Source: Gammaproteobacteria bacterium
GTDB lineage: Bacteria; Pseudomonadota; Gammaproteobacteria; Steroidobacterales; Steroidobacteraceae
Reading direction: 5' to 3'
Length of the DNA stretch: 42,156 nt
Assembly: GCA_021773365.1 (NCBI GenBank)
Contig: JAJFKF010000007.1
Span: forward strand, 1 to 42,156
The notes beneath the pieces are model-generated. The model had not been told where the DNA came from. It worked only from the letters and a program-made list of their open reading frames with translations, and did no database searches. The translations under genes and the position numbers were made by a program. Positions 8,075 through 16,432 of the stretch are shown one piece after another; within the stretch, counting starts at the first letter, position 1; each line of letters opens with the position of its first letter.

Positions 8075-9373
8075 ATGAGTTCCACGCTCAGGAAAAGCAA
8101 GCGGCGCACAGCGGTACGGCCGGACTTCGCCGCCTCGGAGGCCACACTGCGCCGGCAACTCGTCGCCGGCCGGCACCGTGAGGAATGGGAGGCCAATGTC
8201 GGTGCCGCGGAGTATCGCGCACTGCGACGCCTGGTGGTGCGCGCGCAGAACCGCGGCACGCGTGGGGGTCCGCGGGTGTACATCCTGCCCGGAATCATGG
8301 GTTCAAGACTGGGATACCGGGCATCGGGGGCGCGCACCGACACGCTGCTATGGATCGATCCGGAGGAAATCCAGCGCGGACGACTGTTCGAACTGGCCCT
8401 GCCGGACTACCACGGCTGCCGGGCTGTGGGTGTGATGGTGCTGAATTATCTGAAGCTCAAGCTCACGCTGGAACTGGCCGGCTTCGATGTGGATTTTCAT
8501 CCTTATGACTGGCGGCAGGGCATCGATGTGCTGGGTCACGAGTTGCACGCGCGGCTGCTGCGCGAGCGGCACGCACCGGTCGCGCTGGTGGCGCACAGCA
8601 TGGGCGGCCTGGTGGGACGCATGGCGTTGTCCCTGGACGCGCCGAAGCGGCGGACTGAACGGCGGATTGGACAGGTAATCATGCTGGCCACACCGCACTT
8701 CGGCTCATTCGCGCCGGTGATGGCGTTGCGCGGGGTCTATCCGGCCGTGCGCAAGGTCGCCACACTTGACCCGACGCACAGCGCGGAGTCGCTGACGCGG
8801 CAGGTGTTCAACACCTTCCCCGGCCTGTACCACATGCTGCCCTGTAGTCCACGCGACGCCGGCATGCCGGACTGGTGCGATCCGGCAAAGTGGCCAGGCG
8901 GAACACTGGCGCCTCGCCATGCACTGCTGCGCGATGCGCGCCGCGCTCGTGAACTGCTGGCAGGCGCCGACGAACGCTGCGCGTTGATCGTCGGGGTCAA
9001 TCAGGAAACAGTCACCGCTGCCGCCCGGCAAGGTACGGAACTGAACTACACCCTGACGCGCAACGGCGATGGCACCGTACCACTGGATCTGGCGCGCCTG
9101 CCGGGCGCAAGAACCTACTACATTGATGCCCACCACGGCTCAATTCCGGCGAACGGCATGGTTTGTTCGGCGGTGGTGGACCTGCTGCGGCACGGTTCGA
9201 CTGCGAAGCTGCCGCGAAGCTGGCGCCGCCGGCGCGGCGCGGGACGCGCGGTCAGCGAATCGGCGTTACGTCAGACGGACGTACGGAAGCACGACTGGGC
9301 GTCCTTGACGCTGGAGCAGCGTCGGTTGTTGCTGATGGGTCTGGCTCTGCCGTTGCGGCCAAAGCTTCCGTAA
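8075..9373 (+). CDS. LCAT-like alpha/beta hydrolase (lipase/acyltransferase fold)
   Basis: A 432-residue hydrolase related to lecithin:cholesterol acyltransferase/PDAT-like enzymes, expected to act on acyl esters. The oxyanion region VYILPGIMGSRLGYR is near residues 68-82, the nucleophile elbow is VALVAHSMGGLVGRMAL near 170, and the C-terminal GDGTVPLDLARLPG and DAHHGSIPANG supply the likely acidic and histidine residues. There is no signal peptide; the N-terminus is very basic (LRKSKRRTAVRP). The ATG at 8075 has no strong ribosome site. The gene is divergent from the GDCCVxC gene. Its last 122 bp overlap tail-to-tail with otsA on the other strand, so the final 40 residues are encoded antisense to the OtsA C-terminal tail. 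Fold is certain, substrate is not. Confidence 0.88.
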   Translation: MSSTLRKSKRRTAVRPDFAASEATLRRQLVAGRHREEWEANVGAAEYRALRRLVVRAQNRGTRGGPRVYILPGIMGSRLGYRASGARTDTLLWIDPEEIQRGRLFELALPDYHGCRAVGVMVLNYLKLKLTLELAGFDVDFHPYDWRQGIDVLGHELHARLLRERHAPVALVAHSMGGLVGRMALSLDAPKRRTERRIGQVIMLATPHFGSFAPVMALRGVYPAVRKVATLDPTHSAESLTRQVFNTFPGLYHMLPCSPRDAGMPDWCDPAKWPGGTLAPRHALLRDARRARELLAGADERCALIVGVNQETVTAAARQGTELNYTLTRNGDGTVPLDLARLPGARTYYIDAHHGSIPANGMVCSAVVDLLRHGSTAKLPRSWRRRRGAGRAVSESALRQTDVRKHDWASLTLEQRRLLLMGLALPLRPKLP

Positions 9374-10721
9374 AGCGCCGGTGCCAGGCGGTGATGTCGT
9401 TGCGACGGATGACCTGCATCATCGACGTGTAGCGTCGGCGCCGTTCCTGCAGGGGCATGGTCAGAGCGGCCTGCATGGCGTGCGCCAGCCCGCGGGTGTC
9501 ATAGGGATTGACCTGCAGCGCACCGGTAAGCTCACGGGCCGCACCGGCCAGGGGAGAGAGAATCAGCACGCCGGGGTCGGCCGGGTCCTGCGCCACCACG
9601 AACTCCTTGGCCACCAGGTTCATGCCATCGCGCACCGGCGTCACCAGCGCCACCTGCGCCACGCGCAGATAACCCATCAACGCGGCATGCGGGAAATTGC
9701 GATTCAAATAGCGGATAGGTGTCCAGTCAGCCGTGGCGAACTGACCATTGATGCTGCCGGAAGCCTGCTCGAGCGCACTGCGTATCTCCACATAGGCATT
9801 CACATCGCCCCGGCTGAGCGGTGCGATCTGCATGAAGGTGACGTGACCGACATTGCCGGGATGGGTTTCCAGAAAACGCCGATAGGCGGTAAAGCGCTCG
9901 ATCAACCCCTTGCTGTAATCGAGCCGGTCCACGCCGATGACCAGCTTGCGACCCTGCAGGCTGTGTGTGAGTCGTTTGACCGCCTCGCTTGCAGCGCCGT
10001 GCTCGGCCGCTGCCTGCAGCCCATCGACATCAACTCCGATGGGAAACACGCCGGCGCGTATGTGCCGCCCACCCACCGCGACGCTGCCGTCAGGTAGCAG
10101 GGCATCCTCGCCCCAAATATGGGCCACGCCACTGCGGAAGGCGCGCAGATCGTCTTCGGTCTGAAAGCCAACGACGTCGTAGCACGTCAGCTCCTGCAGC
10201 AGTTCGGCATAGGTGGGCAGCACTCGCAGCATCTCGATGTGCGGAAAGGGAATGTGCAGGAAAAACCCGATGGGCCGGTCCACGCCCAGCTCACGCAGAC
10301 GCTGGCCCAGCGGAATAAGGTGATAGTCATGTACCCAGATCAGGTCATCCTCTTCCAGCAGCGGGACCAGGCGCTCGGCCATCAGGCGATTCACGCGTTG
10401 ATAGGCATCGTACTGTTCATCGCTGTAATGAAAGGCGCGCGCCACCAGGTAGTGAAACAGCGGCCAGAGAGTGGAGTTGGCATAGCCGTTGTAGTAGGCG
10501 TCGAAGTCATCTTCCTGCAGGTCGACCGTGGCATAGGACACCTTGTCGCGCGTCAGCACCTGCGCCTCGCCAGGCTCACCGGCCACCGTCTCACCACCCC
10601 AGCCAAACCATAATCCTCCGGTTTGTTTCAGTGCCGCCAGCACACCCACCGCCAGTCCGCCCGGCGCGGCGCCCCGTTTAGGTACGGAGATACGGTTCGA
10701 TACACAAATCAGTCGACTCAC
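9252..10721 (-). CDS. otsA: Trehalose-6-phosphate synthase
   Basis: This 489-residue GT20 glycosyltransferase joins UDP-glucose and glucose-6-phosphate to make trehalose-6-phosphate in the cytoplasm. Family landmarks are present in order: [20 protein letters not shown] at the N-terminus, [10 protein letters not shown], the acceptor-site [10 protein letters not shown] near 130, [15 protein letters not shown] near 260, and [17 protein letters not shown] near 360. The start is GTG at 10721, overlapping the otsB stop by one base (TAGTG). The last 30 or so residues (Ser/Thr/Pro/Arg-rich) go past the usual end and fall in the overlap with the convergent hydrolase gene. Trehalose protects against osmotic and desiccation stress. 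Confidence 0.97.
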   Translation of the reverse strand: MSRLICVSNRISVPKRGAAPGGLAVGVLAALKQTGGLWFGWGGETVAGEPGEAQVLTRDKVSYATVDLQEDDFDAYYNGYANSTLWPLFHYLVARAFHYSDEQYDAYQRVNRLMAERLVPLLEEDDLIWVHDYHLIPLGQRLRELGVDRPIGFFLHIPFPHIEMLRVLPTYAELLQELTCYDVVGFQTEDDLRAFRSGVAHIWGEDALLPDGSVAVGGRHIRAGVFPIGVDVDGLQAAAEHGAASEAVKRLTHSLQGRKLVIGVDRLDYSKGLIERFTAYRRFLETHPGNVGHVTFMQIAPLSRGDVNAYVEIRSALEQASGSINGQFATADWTPIRYLNRNFPHAALMGYLRVAQVALVTPVRDGMNLVAKEFVVAQDPADPGVLILSPLAGAARELTGALQVNPYDTRGLAHAMQAALTMPLQERRRRYTSMMQVIRRNDITAWHRRFTEALAATAEPDPSATTDAAPASRTPSRASVRPSDVTPIR

Positions 10722-11488
10722 TATTTTCTCTCCCTTAATTCCCGCAGCCAGCGATGAACCGCCGCCACGTCCGCCAGTCGCTGGCGCGCACAGGTATGCC
10801 CCGCTCCATTCGCCTGCTCGTCCACATGGATACTGTGGCCGCCCAGCGAATTGACGTACTGAAAACCGGACTCATCGGTGATGTCATCACCGATGAACAC
10901 CGGCACGCGGCCGGCGAAGGGCGCACTGCGCATGAAGCCGGCGATGGCCCCGGCCTTGGAGGCCGCGCCGGGCTTCAGTTCCAGCACGCATTTGCCGTCC
11001 AGAACCTGCCAGTCATCGCCCAGCTGCGCCAGCGCCCCGGCCACCGCCCGGCGGGCTGCGGCCTCATGCTCCGGCGCCTGGCGATAATGCAGGGCCAGCG
11101 TGCCGCCCTTGTCTTCCAGCAATGTTCCCGCATTGCGGGCACAGAAGTCTGTCAGACAACGACGGGTTCTGGCCCACAGCTCCGCCGGTACCTGCGGCGC
11201 GGCGGTCCGCACCTGGCCACCGGCGGCATCACGCCGCTCCAGGCCGTGCAACCCGGCCGACGGCAGCCGCAGGGGCGCGAACAATTCATCGAGCTGGCCC
11301 ACCGGCCTGCCGCTGACCAGGGCAAGCGCGCCGCGATGCATTTCATGCAACCGCTGCAGCAGGTCAATCAGGTATGGGGGGACATGCACGCCATCAGGCG
11401 TGGCGGCAATTTCGAGCAGCGTTCCGTCGACATCGAGAAACAGTGCCCGCAGCGAATCTGGGGGGTGTGCAGGTGCAGCAATCACCAC
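10721..11488 (-). CDS. otsB: Trehalose-6-phosphate phosphatase
   Basis: This 255-residue HAD-superfamily enzyme removes phosphate from trehalose-6-phosphate, the second step of trehalose synthesis. The nucleophile motif is ALFLDVDGTLLEIAATPDGV (near residues 15-35), motif II is LALVSGRPVGQL (near 56), and the metal-binding motif is FIGDDITDESGFQYVN near 200. Length matches the family. The likely start is GTG at 11488; no better start exists before the first catalytic motif, and the ribosome site is weak. It is followed directly by otsA with a one-base stop/start overlap, so the pair is one translationally coupled operon. Confidence 0.96.
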   Translation of the reverse strand: MVIAAPAHPPDSLRALFLDVDGTLLEIAATPDGVHVPPYLIDLLQRLHEMHRGALALVSGRPVGQLDELFAPLRLPSAGLHGLERRDAAGGQVRTAAPQVPAELWARTRRCLTDFCARNAGTLLEDKGGTLALHYRQAPEHEAAARRAVAGALAQLGDDWQVLDGKCVLELKPGAASKAGAIAGFMRSAPFAGRVPVFIGDDITDESGFQYVNSLGGHSIHVDEQANGAGHTCARQRLADVAAVHRWLRELRERK

Positions 11489-11571
11489 GTCACCGGGAAT
11501 CCAGCGGGGCCGATGACAGTAGCGTGGCGAACTGAGGCAAGCAACTCCCGCGGCTGACGCCGCCCTGGAGA

Positions 11572-11829
11572 TCAGCGACCGATGGAGGCGAATTCCTTGC
11601 GGTCGAGATAGCCATCCTGGTCAGCATCGGCGGCGGCGAAACGCGCTGCAACGATCTTGTCCTTGCGCGCCTCCGAGACACTGATGCGCCCGTCCTTGTT
11701 GGCATCGAGCTGTTCGAAGGTCATCTGGGGCCTGGGGGCGCTCTGCGCCGCAACCGTGGTCGGAGTCATGGCTGCCGACAGCGCCGCCGCACCGGCAAGA
11801 ATTACAAAGACTGTGAACTGATGTTTCAT
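11572..11829 (-). CDS. Small secreted EF-hand protein 1
   Basis: An 85-residue protein with a signal peptide (MKHQFTVFVILAGAAALSAA) and a mature part containing two calcium-binding EF-hand loops: DANKDGRISVSE and DADQDGYLDRKE. Both keep the Asp/Asn ligands at positions 1, 3 and 5, the Gly at 6 and the Glu at 12. It probably sits in the periplasm as a small calcium-binding or sensing protein; no partner is evident. A promoter-like TTGAGC-N18-TACAAT lies immediately upstream with the -10 hexamer only 7 nt from the ATG and no Shine-Dalgarno, suggesting a leaderless mRNA. It is tandem with the related gene at 11888-12154. Confidence 0.88.
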   Translation of the reverse strand: MKHQFTVFVILAGAAALSAAMTPTTVAAQSAPRPQMTFEQLDANKDGRISVSEARKDKIVAARFAAADADQDGYLDRKEFASIGR

Positions 11830-11836
11830 GGGCGCG

Positions 11837-11866
11837 ATTGTAGGCTCCGCCCGGCGGGCGGCTCAA
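11837..11866 (-). promoter_or_regulatory. Sigma-70-like promoter of EF-hand gene 1 (leaderless candidate)
   Basis: On the minus strand a -35-like TTGAGC (11866-11861) and a -10-like TACAAT (11842-11837) are separated by 18 bp. Seven bases separate the -10 from the ATG at 11829, so transcription would begin at or within a base of the start codon. The -10 and downstream bases (CTACAATCGCGCCC) are identical to those upstream of mdh. Confidence 0.5.
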
Positions 11867-11887
11867 TGTCGCTGTTGCTTTTACGCA

Positions 11888-12154
11888 TTAATCTTTGCGA
11901 ATCAGGCGCTTGAATTCTTCCTGATCGAGATAGCCGTCACGGTTGCGGTCCACCTCGGCGAAGCGTTGGTTCACCGCCCAGTCCACCCTGGCCTCCTGCT
12001 TCGAAATGCGCGCGTCCTTGTCGACGTCGAGGTAGCCGAAGGTGGTCACCGGTCTGGGCTTCTCAGAGCCCTGGTGCGCGAGACCGGGCGTAACGCCACT
12101 ACACAGACATGCCGCTATCAGACCCGCGGCGAGGTACCCGGAAAAGATATCCAC
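11888..12154 (-). CDS. Small secreted EF-hand protein 2
   Basis: An 88-residue protein with a signal-peptide-like N-terminus (FSGYLAAGLIAACLCSGV) and two EF-hand-like loops, DVDKDARISKQE and DRNRDGYLDQEE. The first loop has Ala at position 6, where Gly is normal, so it may bind calcium more weakly. The start is GTG at 12154 with GGAG 7 nt upstream. It is a diverged tandem duplicate of the gene at 11572-11829 (similar length, signal peptide and loop spacing), 58 bp away on the same strand. A periplasmic calcium-binding role is likely from the fold; nothing more specific can be said. Confidence 0.82.
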   Translation of the reverse strand: MDIFSGYLAAGLIAACLCSGVTPGLAHQGSEKPRPVTTFGYLDVDKDARISKQEARVDWAVNQRFAEVDRNRDGYLDQEEFKRLIRKD

Positions 12155-12253
12155 CCTGTATCTCCAGTGTGATCCGTACGCTGCGCTCAGACCATAAGCC
12201 AGGCCCGTGAGTTTCCCGCACGGGCAAAAAAATTCAGCCGATGGAGAAAAACA

Positions 12254-13783
12254 CTACCAGGTGTAGCGCACCCGGTAGCGCACCGTTACCTCGCCGTCCG
12301 CCGGCACCTTCACGGGAAAGTGGATGGAGCGCGCGTCTTCTTTTTCATATTTCTGTGTGCTGCTGAGAATCTGCCAGCCGGTCCAGCGGTAAAGGGTTTC
12401 CTTGACCAGCACCTGCACCGCAGCATCCTTGTGGTTACGCAGCTTGACCTCGATCTCCTCCTCCATCCGCCTCGCCCGGGTATCGACGCTGAAGTCCACC
12501 TGCCGGCGCTCGCCCACCACGTCGAAGGCCGAGCCGAGCTTTACCCGCACATCCTCGTTCTTCGGCGTGTGGTCGATGGTGTCCTCGCCGATGAATTCCA
12601 GGCTGCCGTCGGCCGGGTCGAGCTGCGCCACACGCACGCGGCCGGCAGGCAGCGGGATGCCAAGGCCGGCTTTGTCGTTGTTGCTGAACTCCAGGTACAC
12701 ATCCACCTTCCGGTTCATCTGCGTGCCGAAATTGCGATCCACCATCGGATCGTTGAAGCCGTAGCCCACGGATGGCTGGCCGTAGTAGACCAGCAGCTTG
12801 CGCGCCGGCACGCGACGAGCGGCGTCGAACAGCTCGATCTGTTTGGTGGAATTGTCCGGCAGCGTAGTGCGGCGGCCGAGGGTGTAGAGATGGAACTCGA
12901 AAAAAGCCTTTTCCTCGAAGCCGGTGTCCTCCTTGGCGGCCATCATCAGTCTTTCGCGCCTGCCGGTTACTATGCTCTCATTCTGAACACGGTTCACATC
13001 ACCAGCGATGAGCTTCAGCCGCGCATCCTCATAAGTCGCGCCGGACTGATTGATGATGCTCACCCAGGCGCCCACATCCAGCCAGCCGGAATTCGCATCC
13101 CTGCCCTCGCTGAAGGTGAGGTTGTAATCCGCCCACCAGGTGATGCCGCCGGTCTGATAGGCCACGCGGGTGTTGTGCAACCCGCCCTTCTTCGCAGTGA
13201 TGTCCCAGATCAGCGTCGGACGGGTGATCAGCCCGCCGGGCAGGTCCGGAAAGCGCACGTTGCCGTAATCGCGTACGGCATGGATCTGCCCATCGCTGCC
13301 GCGCAGTACCAGTCCGTCCACCGCTGACAGCAAGGTGCCGGACAGCGTGCTCAATTCATTGCCCACGGTACGCTCCACCGTGATGGGCCTGTCGATGAAG
13401 CGGGTGAGCAGCTTCTGTGTGCTGACCAGGTCGAACTGGAAATTCTGCTCCAGCACCCGGGTATTGACCGGATCGGTCAGAGAACTGAACTGCACGGTGG
13501 TCGGGTCGATGTAGGCCGCCACGTCGGTGAAACGCACCGTGCTGCGACCGCTCCTGAGATCCACGGCGCGATCATGCCGCACCAGGGCGTAGCCGGGCAC
13601 CGCCCTGCCCGTGGGCATGCCCGAGCCGGGGACGGGGCGATAGAGATCCGGCGAGATGCCCCCCGGGCGCGCGGAACTGTAAATGGTGAGCGCGGTGTCA
13701 TCCGCAACGGCGGCGCCGGGAAAAGCCAATGCAAGAACGAGAAAGGATGCGGCGACGGAACCGGTAAGAGTGAGGCGGACCAT
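12254..13783 (-). CDS. DUF4139 domain secreted protein
   Basis: A 509-residue protein with a signal peptide (MVRLTLTGSVAASFLVLALA) and a mature region matching the DUF4139 type: an N-terminal beta-rich part (GYALVRHDRAVDLRSGRSTV), a central GGITWWADYNLTF block, and a C-terminal block with NRKVDVYLEFSNNDKAGLG, RVRVAQLDPADGSLEFIGED and a final VTVRYRVRYTW. Such proteins are exported and of unknown biochemical role. The ATG at 13783 has AGGAG 7 nt upstream, which settles the start; a longer in-frame extension would overlap the divergent aminotransferase gene and lacks the signal at its end. It is probably transcribed alone, divergent from the aminotransferase. Confidence 0.85.
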   Translation of the reverse strand: MVRLTLTGSVAASFLVLALAFPGAAVADDTALTIYSSARPGGISPDLYRPVPGSGMPTGRAVPGYALVRHDRAVDLRSGRSTVRFTDVAAYIDPTTVQFSSLTDPVNTRVLEQNFQFDLVSTQKLLTRFIDRPITVERTVGNELSTLSGTLLSAVDGLVLRGSDGQIHAVRDYGNVRFPDLPGGLITRPTLIWDITAKKGGLHNTRVAYQTGGITWWADYNLTFSEGRDANSGWLDVGAWVSIINQSGATYEDARLKLIAGDVNRVQNESIVTGRRERLMMAAKEDTGFEEKAFFEFHLYTLGRRTTLPDNSTKQIELFDAARRVPARKLLVYYGQPSVGYGFNDPMVDRNFGTQMNRKVDVYLEFSNNDKAGLGIPLPAGRVRVAQLDPADGSLEFIGEDTIDHTPKNEDVRVKLGSAFDVVGERRQVDFSVDTRARRMEEEIEVKLRNHKDAAVQVLVKETLYRWTGWQILSSTQKYEKEDARSIHFPVKVPADGEVTVRYRVRYTW

Positions 13784-13939
13784 GAGCAACTCCTGTAGCC
13801 GTGAAAATTCTTGTGTCGCGAGCATCGCACCTTCGCCGCTGGCCGCCAACTGGCGCGCTGTCAGTCTGCAGCCCCGGCCATTGGTCGCGTTTGAAACTGT
13901 TGCACGATGATGGCCTGCCCGGTAGCCTCCCGACCCCTT

Positions 13940-15199
13940 ATGAACACAACAAAAACCGCTTTCCGGGAAGTCCCCTACATGGGGGTCATTTATGTCGTGG
14001 CCGAGGCCATGAAACTGGGCTTCAGCAATGGCGACCCGGACTGGTGCAATCTGGGCCAGGGCCAGCCGGAGGTGGGCCCTATCGAGGGCGCGCCCGAGCG
14101 CATCACGTCGATGCCGCTGGAACCCGGCGACCATGCCTACGGCCCGGTGCCGGGCACGGCCGCGCTGCGCCAGACGGTGGCGGAGCACTACAACCGCCTG
14201 TTCCGCAAGGGCAAAAAGCAGCAGTACAGCGCCGACAACGTGGCCATCGCATCCGGCGGCCGCCTGGCGCTGTCACGCATGCTGGCGGCACTGGGCCCGG
14301 TGCGCATCGGCTACCAGACACCGGACTACACCGCCTACGAGGACATGCTGGCCTATCACACCGGGCGCATCACGCCGGTACTTGTTCCGACCTCGGAGAG
14401 CCATGACTTCAAGGTCACGCCGGAGCAGCTGGCCGGGGACATCGCCCGCCACAATCTCGATGCCTGGCTGGTGAGCAACCCCTGCAATCCCACTGGGCAA
14501 CTGATCGCCGGCCAGGAGCTGGCCGAGTACGTGAACATCGCGCGCACCACCCGCTGCACGCTGCTGATGGACGAGTTCTACTCGCACTTCATCTACAAGG
14601 CCGATGGTTCGCCGGGCCAGGGCCCGGTGTCCTCCGCGGAGTTCGTCGAGGACATCGAGAACGACCCGGTCATCATCATCGACGGACTGACGAAGAACTA
14701 CCGCTACCCGGGCTGGCGCGTGGGCTGGATCGTCGGGCCGAAGCATACGGTGGAGCAGATCGGCCGCGCGGCCAGCGCCATCGACGGCGGCCCGTCCACG
14801 GGCGCACAGCGCGCAGCAGTGGAAGTACTGCAGCCGGCACGCGCCGACCAGGAAACCAATGCGGTGCGTGAGGTGTTCGCACGCAAGCGCCGCATCATGC
14901 TCGACGCGCTGGAGAAATTCGGCGTGCGGGTACCGCACGAACCGCTGGGGACTTTCTATATCTGGGGCGACATCAGCGGCCTGCCGGCGCCCTTCAACGA
15001 TGCGGATGTATTCTTCCGCGCCGCTCTGGAACGCAAGGTGATGACGGTGCCGGGGCGGTTTTTTGATGTGAATCCCGGCAATACACGACCGACCAATCCG
15101 GAGTACGCGCACTGGGTGCGGTTCTCGTTCGGGCCACCGGAAGAGAATGTGAAGCTGGGGTTGAGGCGGCTGGGGGAGCTGCTGGGACGGTCGGTGTAA
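13940..15199 (+). CDS. Class I/II PLP-dependent aminotransferase
   Basis: A 419-residue fold-type I pyridoxal-phosphate enzyme that should transfer an amino group between an amino acid and a 2-oxo acid in the cytoplasm. Visible features: the NLGQGQPEVG segment near residue 36, the cofactor-loop ASGGRLALSRML, the VSNPCNPTGQLI motif, MDEFYSHFIY with the cofactor-ring Asp, and the Schiff-base lysine in DGLTKNYRYPGWRVGW. A C-terminal Arg (HWVRFSFG) is the usual carboxylate-binding position. ATG at 13940 was chosen because FREVPYMGVIYV follows soon after; an ATG at 13907 adds 11 residues. Neither has a good ribosome site. Substrate specificity cannot be assigned. Confidence 0.9.
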   Translation: MNTTKTAFREVPYMGVIYVVAEAMKLGFSNGDPDWCNLGQGQPEVGPIEGAPERITSMPLEPGDHAYGPVPGTAALRQTVAEHYNRLFRKGKKQQYSADNVAIASGGRLALSRMLAALGPVRIGYQTPDYTAYEDMLAYHTGRITPVLVPTSESHDFKVTPEQLAGDIARHNLDAWLVSNPCNPTGQLIAGQELAEYVNIARTTRCTLLMDEFYSHFIYKADGSPGQGPVSSAEFVEDIENDPVIIIDGLTKNYRYPGWRVGWIVGPKHTVEQIGRAASAIDGGPSTGAQRAAVEVLQPARADQETNAVREVFARKRRIMLDALEKFGVRVPHEPLGTFYIWGDISGLPAPFNDADVFFRAALERKVMTVPGRFFDVNPGNTRPTNPEYAHWVRFSFGPPEENVKLGLRRLGELLGRSV

Positions 15200-15277
15200 C
15201 ACCTGCCGGGGGCAGATGCCTTTGCAGCGAGCAACGCTGCCCCGAAATTTCGCCTGAACAGCCGGCGGCAGGGACCG

Positions 15278-16411
15278 TTACCTGCCCGCCGCCGCCGCGG
15301 GCTCAAGCCCGAGTTCACGTCGCAGCAGCGGCTCCAGCGTCTCGATGCCCTTGTCCGAAATCAGCCGGCCACTCTTGTCCAGCAGCAGATCGAGCGGGAT
15401 CGACCTGACGCCGTACTCCCTGACAAAGGTATTCATGCCTCCCTTGCTGACCTCATCGAAATACTGCGGCCAGGCGATGTCATGTTTGTCCACGAACTTG
15501 CGTAGTTTCTCCTTGTCCCCGGGCTTGTCGCTTGAGATGCCGATGACTTCAAAACCCCGGTCGTGATATTTGCGGTAGATCGCCTGCAGCTGCGGCAACT
15601 CGGCCAGACACGGCCCGCACCAGGTGGCCCAGAAATTAAGCAGCACCACCTTGCCGCGCAGACGTTTCAGATCCACCTGACGCCCGTCGATGGCGGTAAA
15701 CTGCATCTGCGCCGGCTGTTCCTTCATTGTCAGTACGCGCAGCTGTCCCGCCGCCCATTCGGCAACCTCGGCGTTTTCCACCACAACCAGCTTCCGGACC
15801 CGGGCCTCCGCCGCCTGCGGATCGGTGGCTTTCAGCAGTGGCAGGTAATCGGCCTCCAGGCCCGACTGAAGAGGGCTGTTGGGATAGCGCGCGGCCAGAT
15901 CATCCAGGCCCTGTTGGATTCTGCTCAGGTCGGTCACCGGAAACTTCTGGCGCCGCAGTTCCCGCACCAGATGCATCTGGTCTTCGAGCTGCCAGGTCTT
16001 GAGTCTTTGCCAGGACACATCGTCGATATCGGGAGCGCCAAGTCCGGCTTCGATCTGGTGCCGTGCGTAGTACTGATAATCCGGCTCGCCCCATACGTTC
16101 ATGTTCGCCGCATAGTGTGCAGCTGCCCGCCAGCGACGCGGATCCCGGGGAAATCGCCCGATAAACTCCCAGGCCAGCGCGCGGCCGCGCTCGGTATTCT
16201 CCCGCGCCCGCGCCGCCCGCTCCTCCGGGCTCAGTCCCGCCGAGCTGCGGTACCTGAAGATCTGCTCGATCTCGGCAAACAGTGCGTCAGCTTCGGTTTG
16301 CGCGCCGGCACCGGCGGCATTCGAAGGTTCCTGGCCGCATCCTGCGTCTGCTACAGCCAGCAGCGTGGCCAGAGTGATTGCACCGGCCAGAAGAATTGAA
16401 TTCTTTGCCAT
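15278..16411 (-). CDS. TlpA-family periplasmic thioredoxin-like protein (module 2)
   Basis: A 377-residue paralogue of the protein at 981-2153. It begins with a signal peptide ending near AVADAGCGQ, which has a possible lipobox-like Cys. A helical region of about 200 residues follows (FAEIEQIFRYRSSAGLSPEE), then a C-terminal TlpA-type thioredoxin domain with MQFTAIDGRQVDLKRLRGKV, redox motif FWATWCGPCLAELP and cis-proline in VRSIPLDLLLD. It should exchange disulphides in the periplasm. AAGGA lies 8-9 nt before the ATG. The gene follows the receptor gene by 21 bp, so the receptor-thioredoxin pairing is the same as in module 1. The helical N-terminal region differs strongly from module 1, hinting at a different partner. 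Confidence 0.9.
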   Translation of the reverse strand: MAKNSILLAGAITLATLLAVADAGCGQEPSNAAGAGAQTEADALFAEIEQIFRYRSSAGLSPEERAARARENTERGRALAWEFIGRFPRDPRRWRAAAHYAANMNVWGEPDYQYYARHQIEAGLGAPDIDDVSWQRLKTWQLEDQMHLVRELRRQKFPVTDLSRIQQGLDDLAARYPNSPLQSGLEADYLPLLKATDPQAAEARVRKLVVVENAEVAEWAAGQLRVLTMKEQPAQMQFTAIDGRQVDLKRLRGKVVLLNFWATWCGPCLAELPQLQAIYRKYHDRGFEVIGISSDKPGDKEKLRKFVDKHDIAWPQYFDEVSKGGMNTFVREYGVRSIPLDLLLDKSGRLISDKGIETLEPLLRRELGLEPAAAAGR

Positions 16412-16432
16412 CGTATGGATTCCTTGAGATTG

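Noticed and set aside
12203-12225. Hairpin GCCCGTG/CACGGGC next to seven A residues, as a terminator
   Set aside because: The A-run is on the wrong side for a minus-strand transcript, and gives an A-run, not a U-run, for a plus-strand one.
13784-14188. N-terminal extension of the DUF4139 protein
   Set aside because: It overlaps the divergent aminotransferase gene, and the internal ATG has AGGAG plus a signal peptide.
15224-15240. Hairpin GCAGCG/CGCTGC between the convergent aminotransferase and TlpA genes
   Set aside because: Short stem and no T-run on either strand; could be chance in GC-rich DNA.
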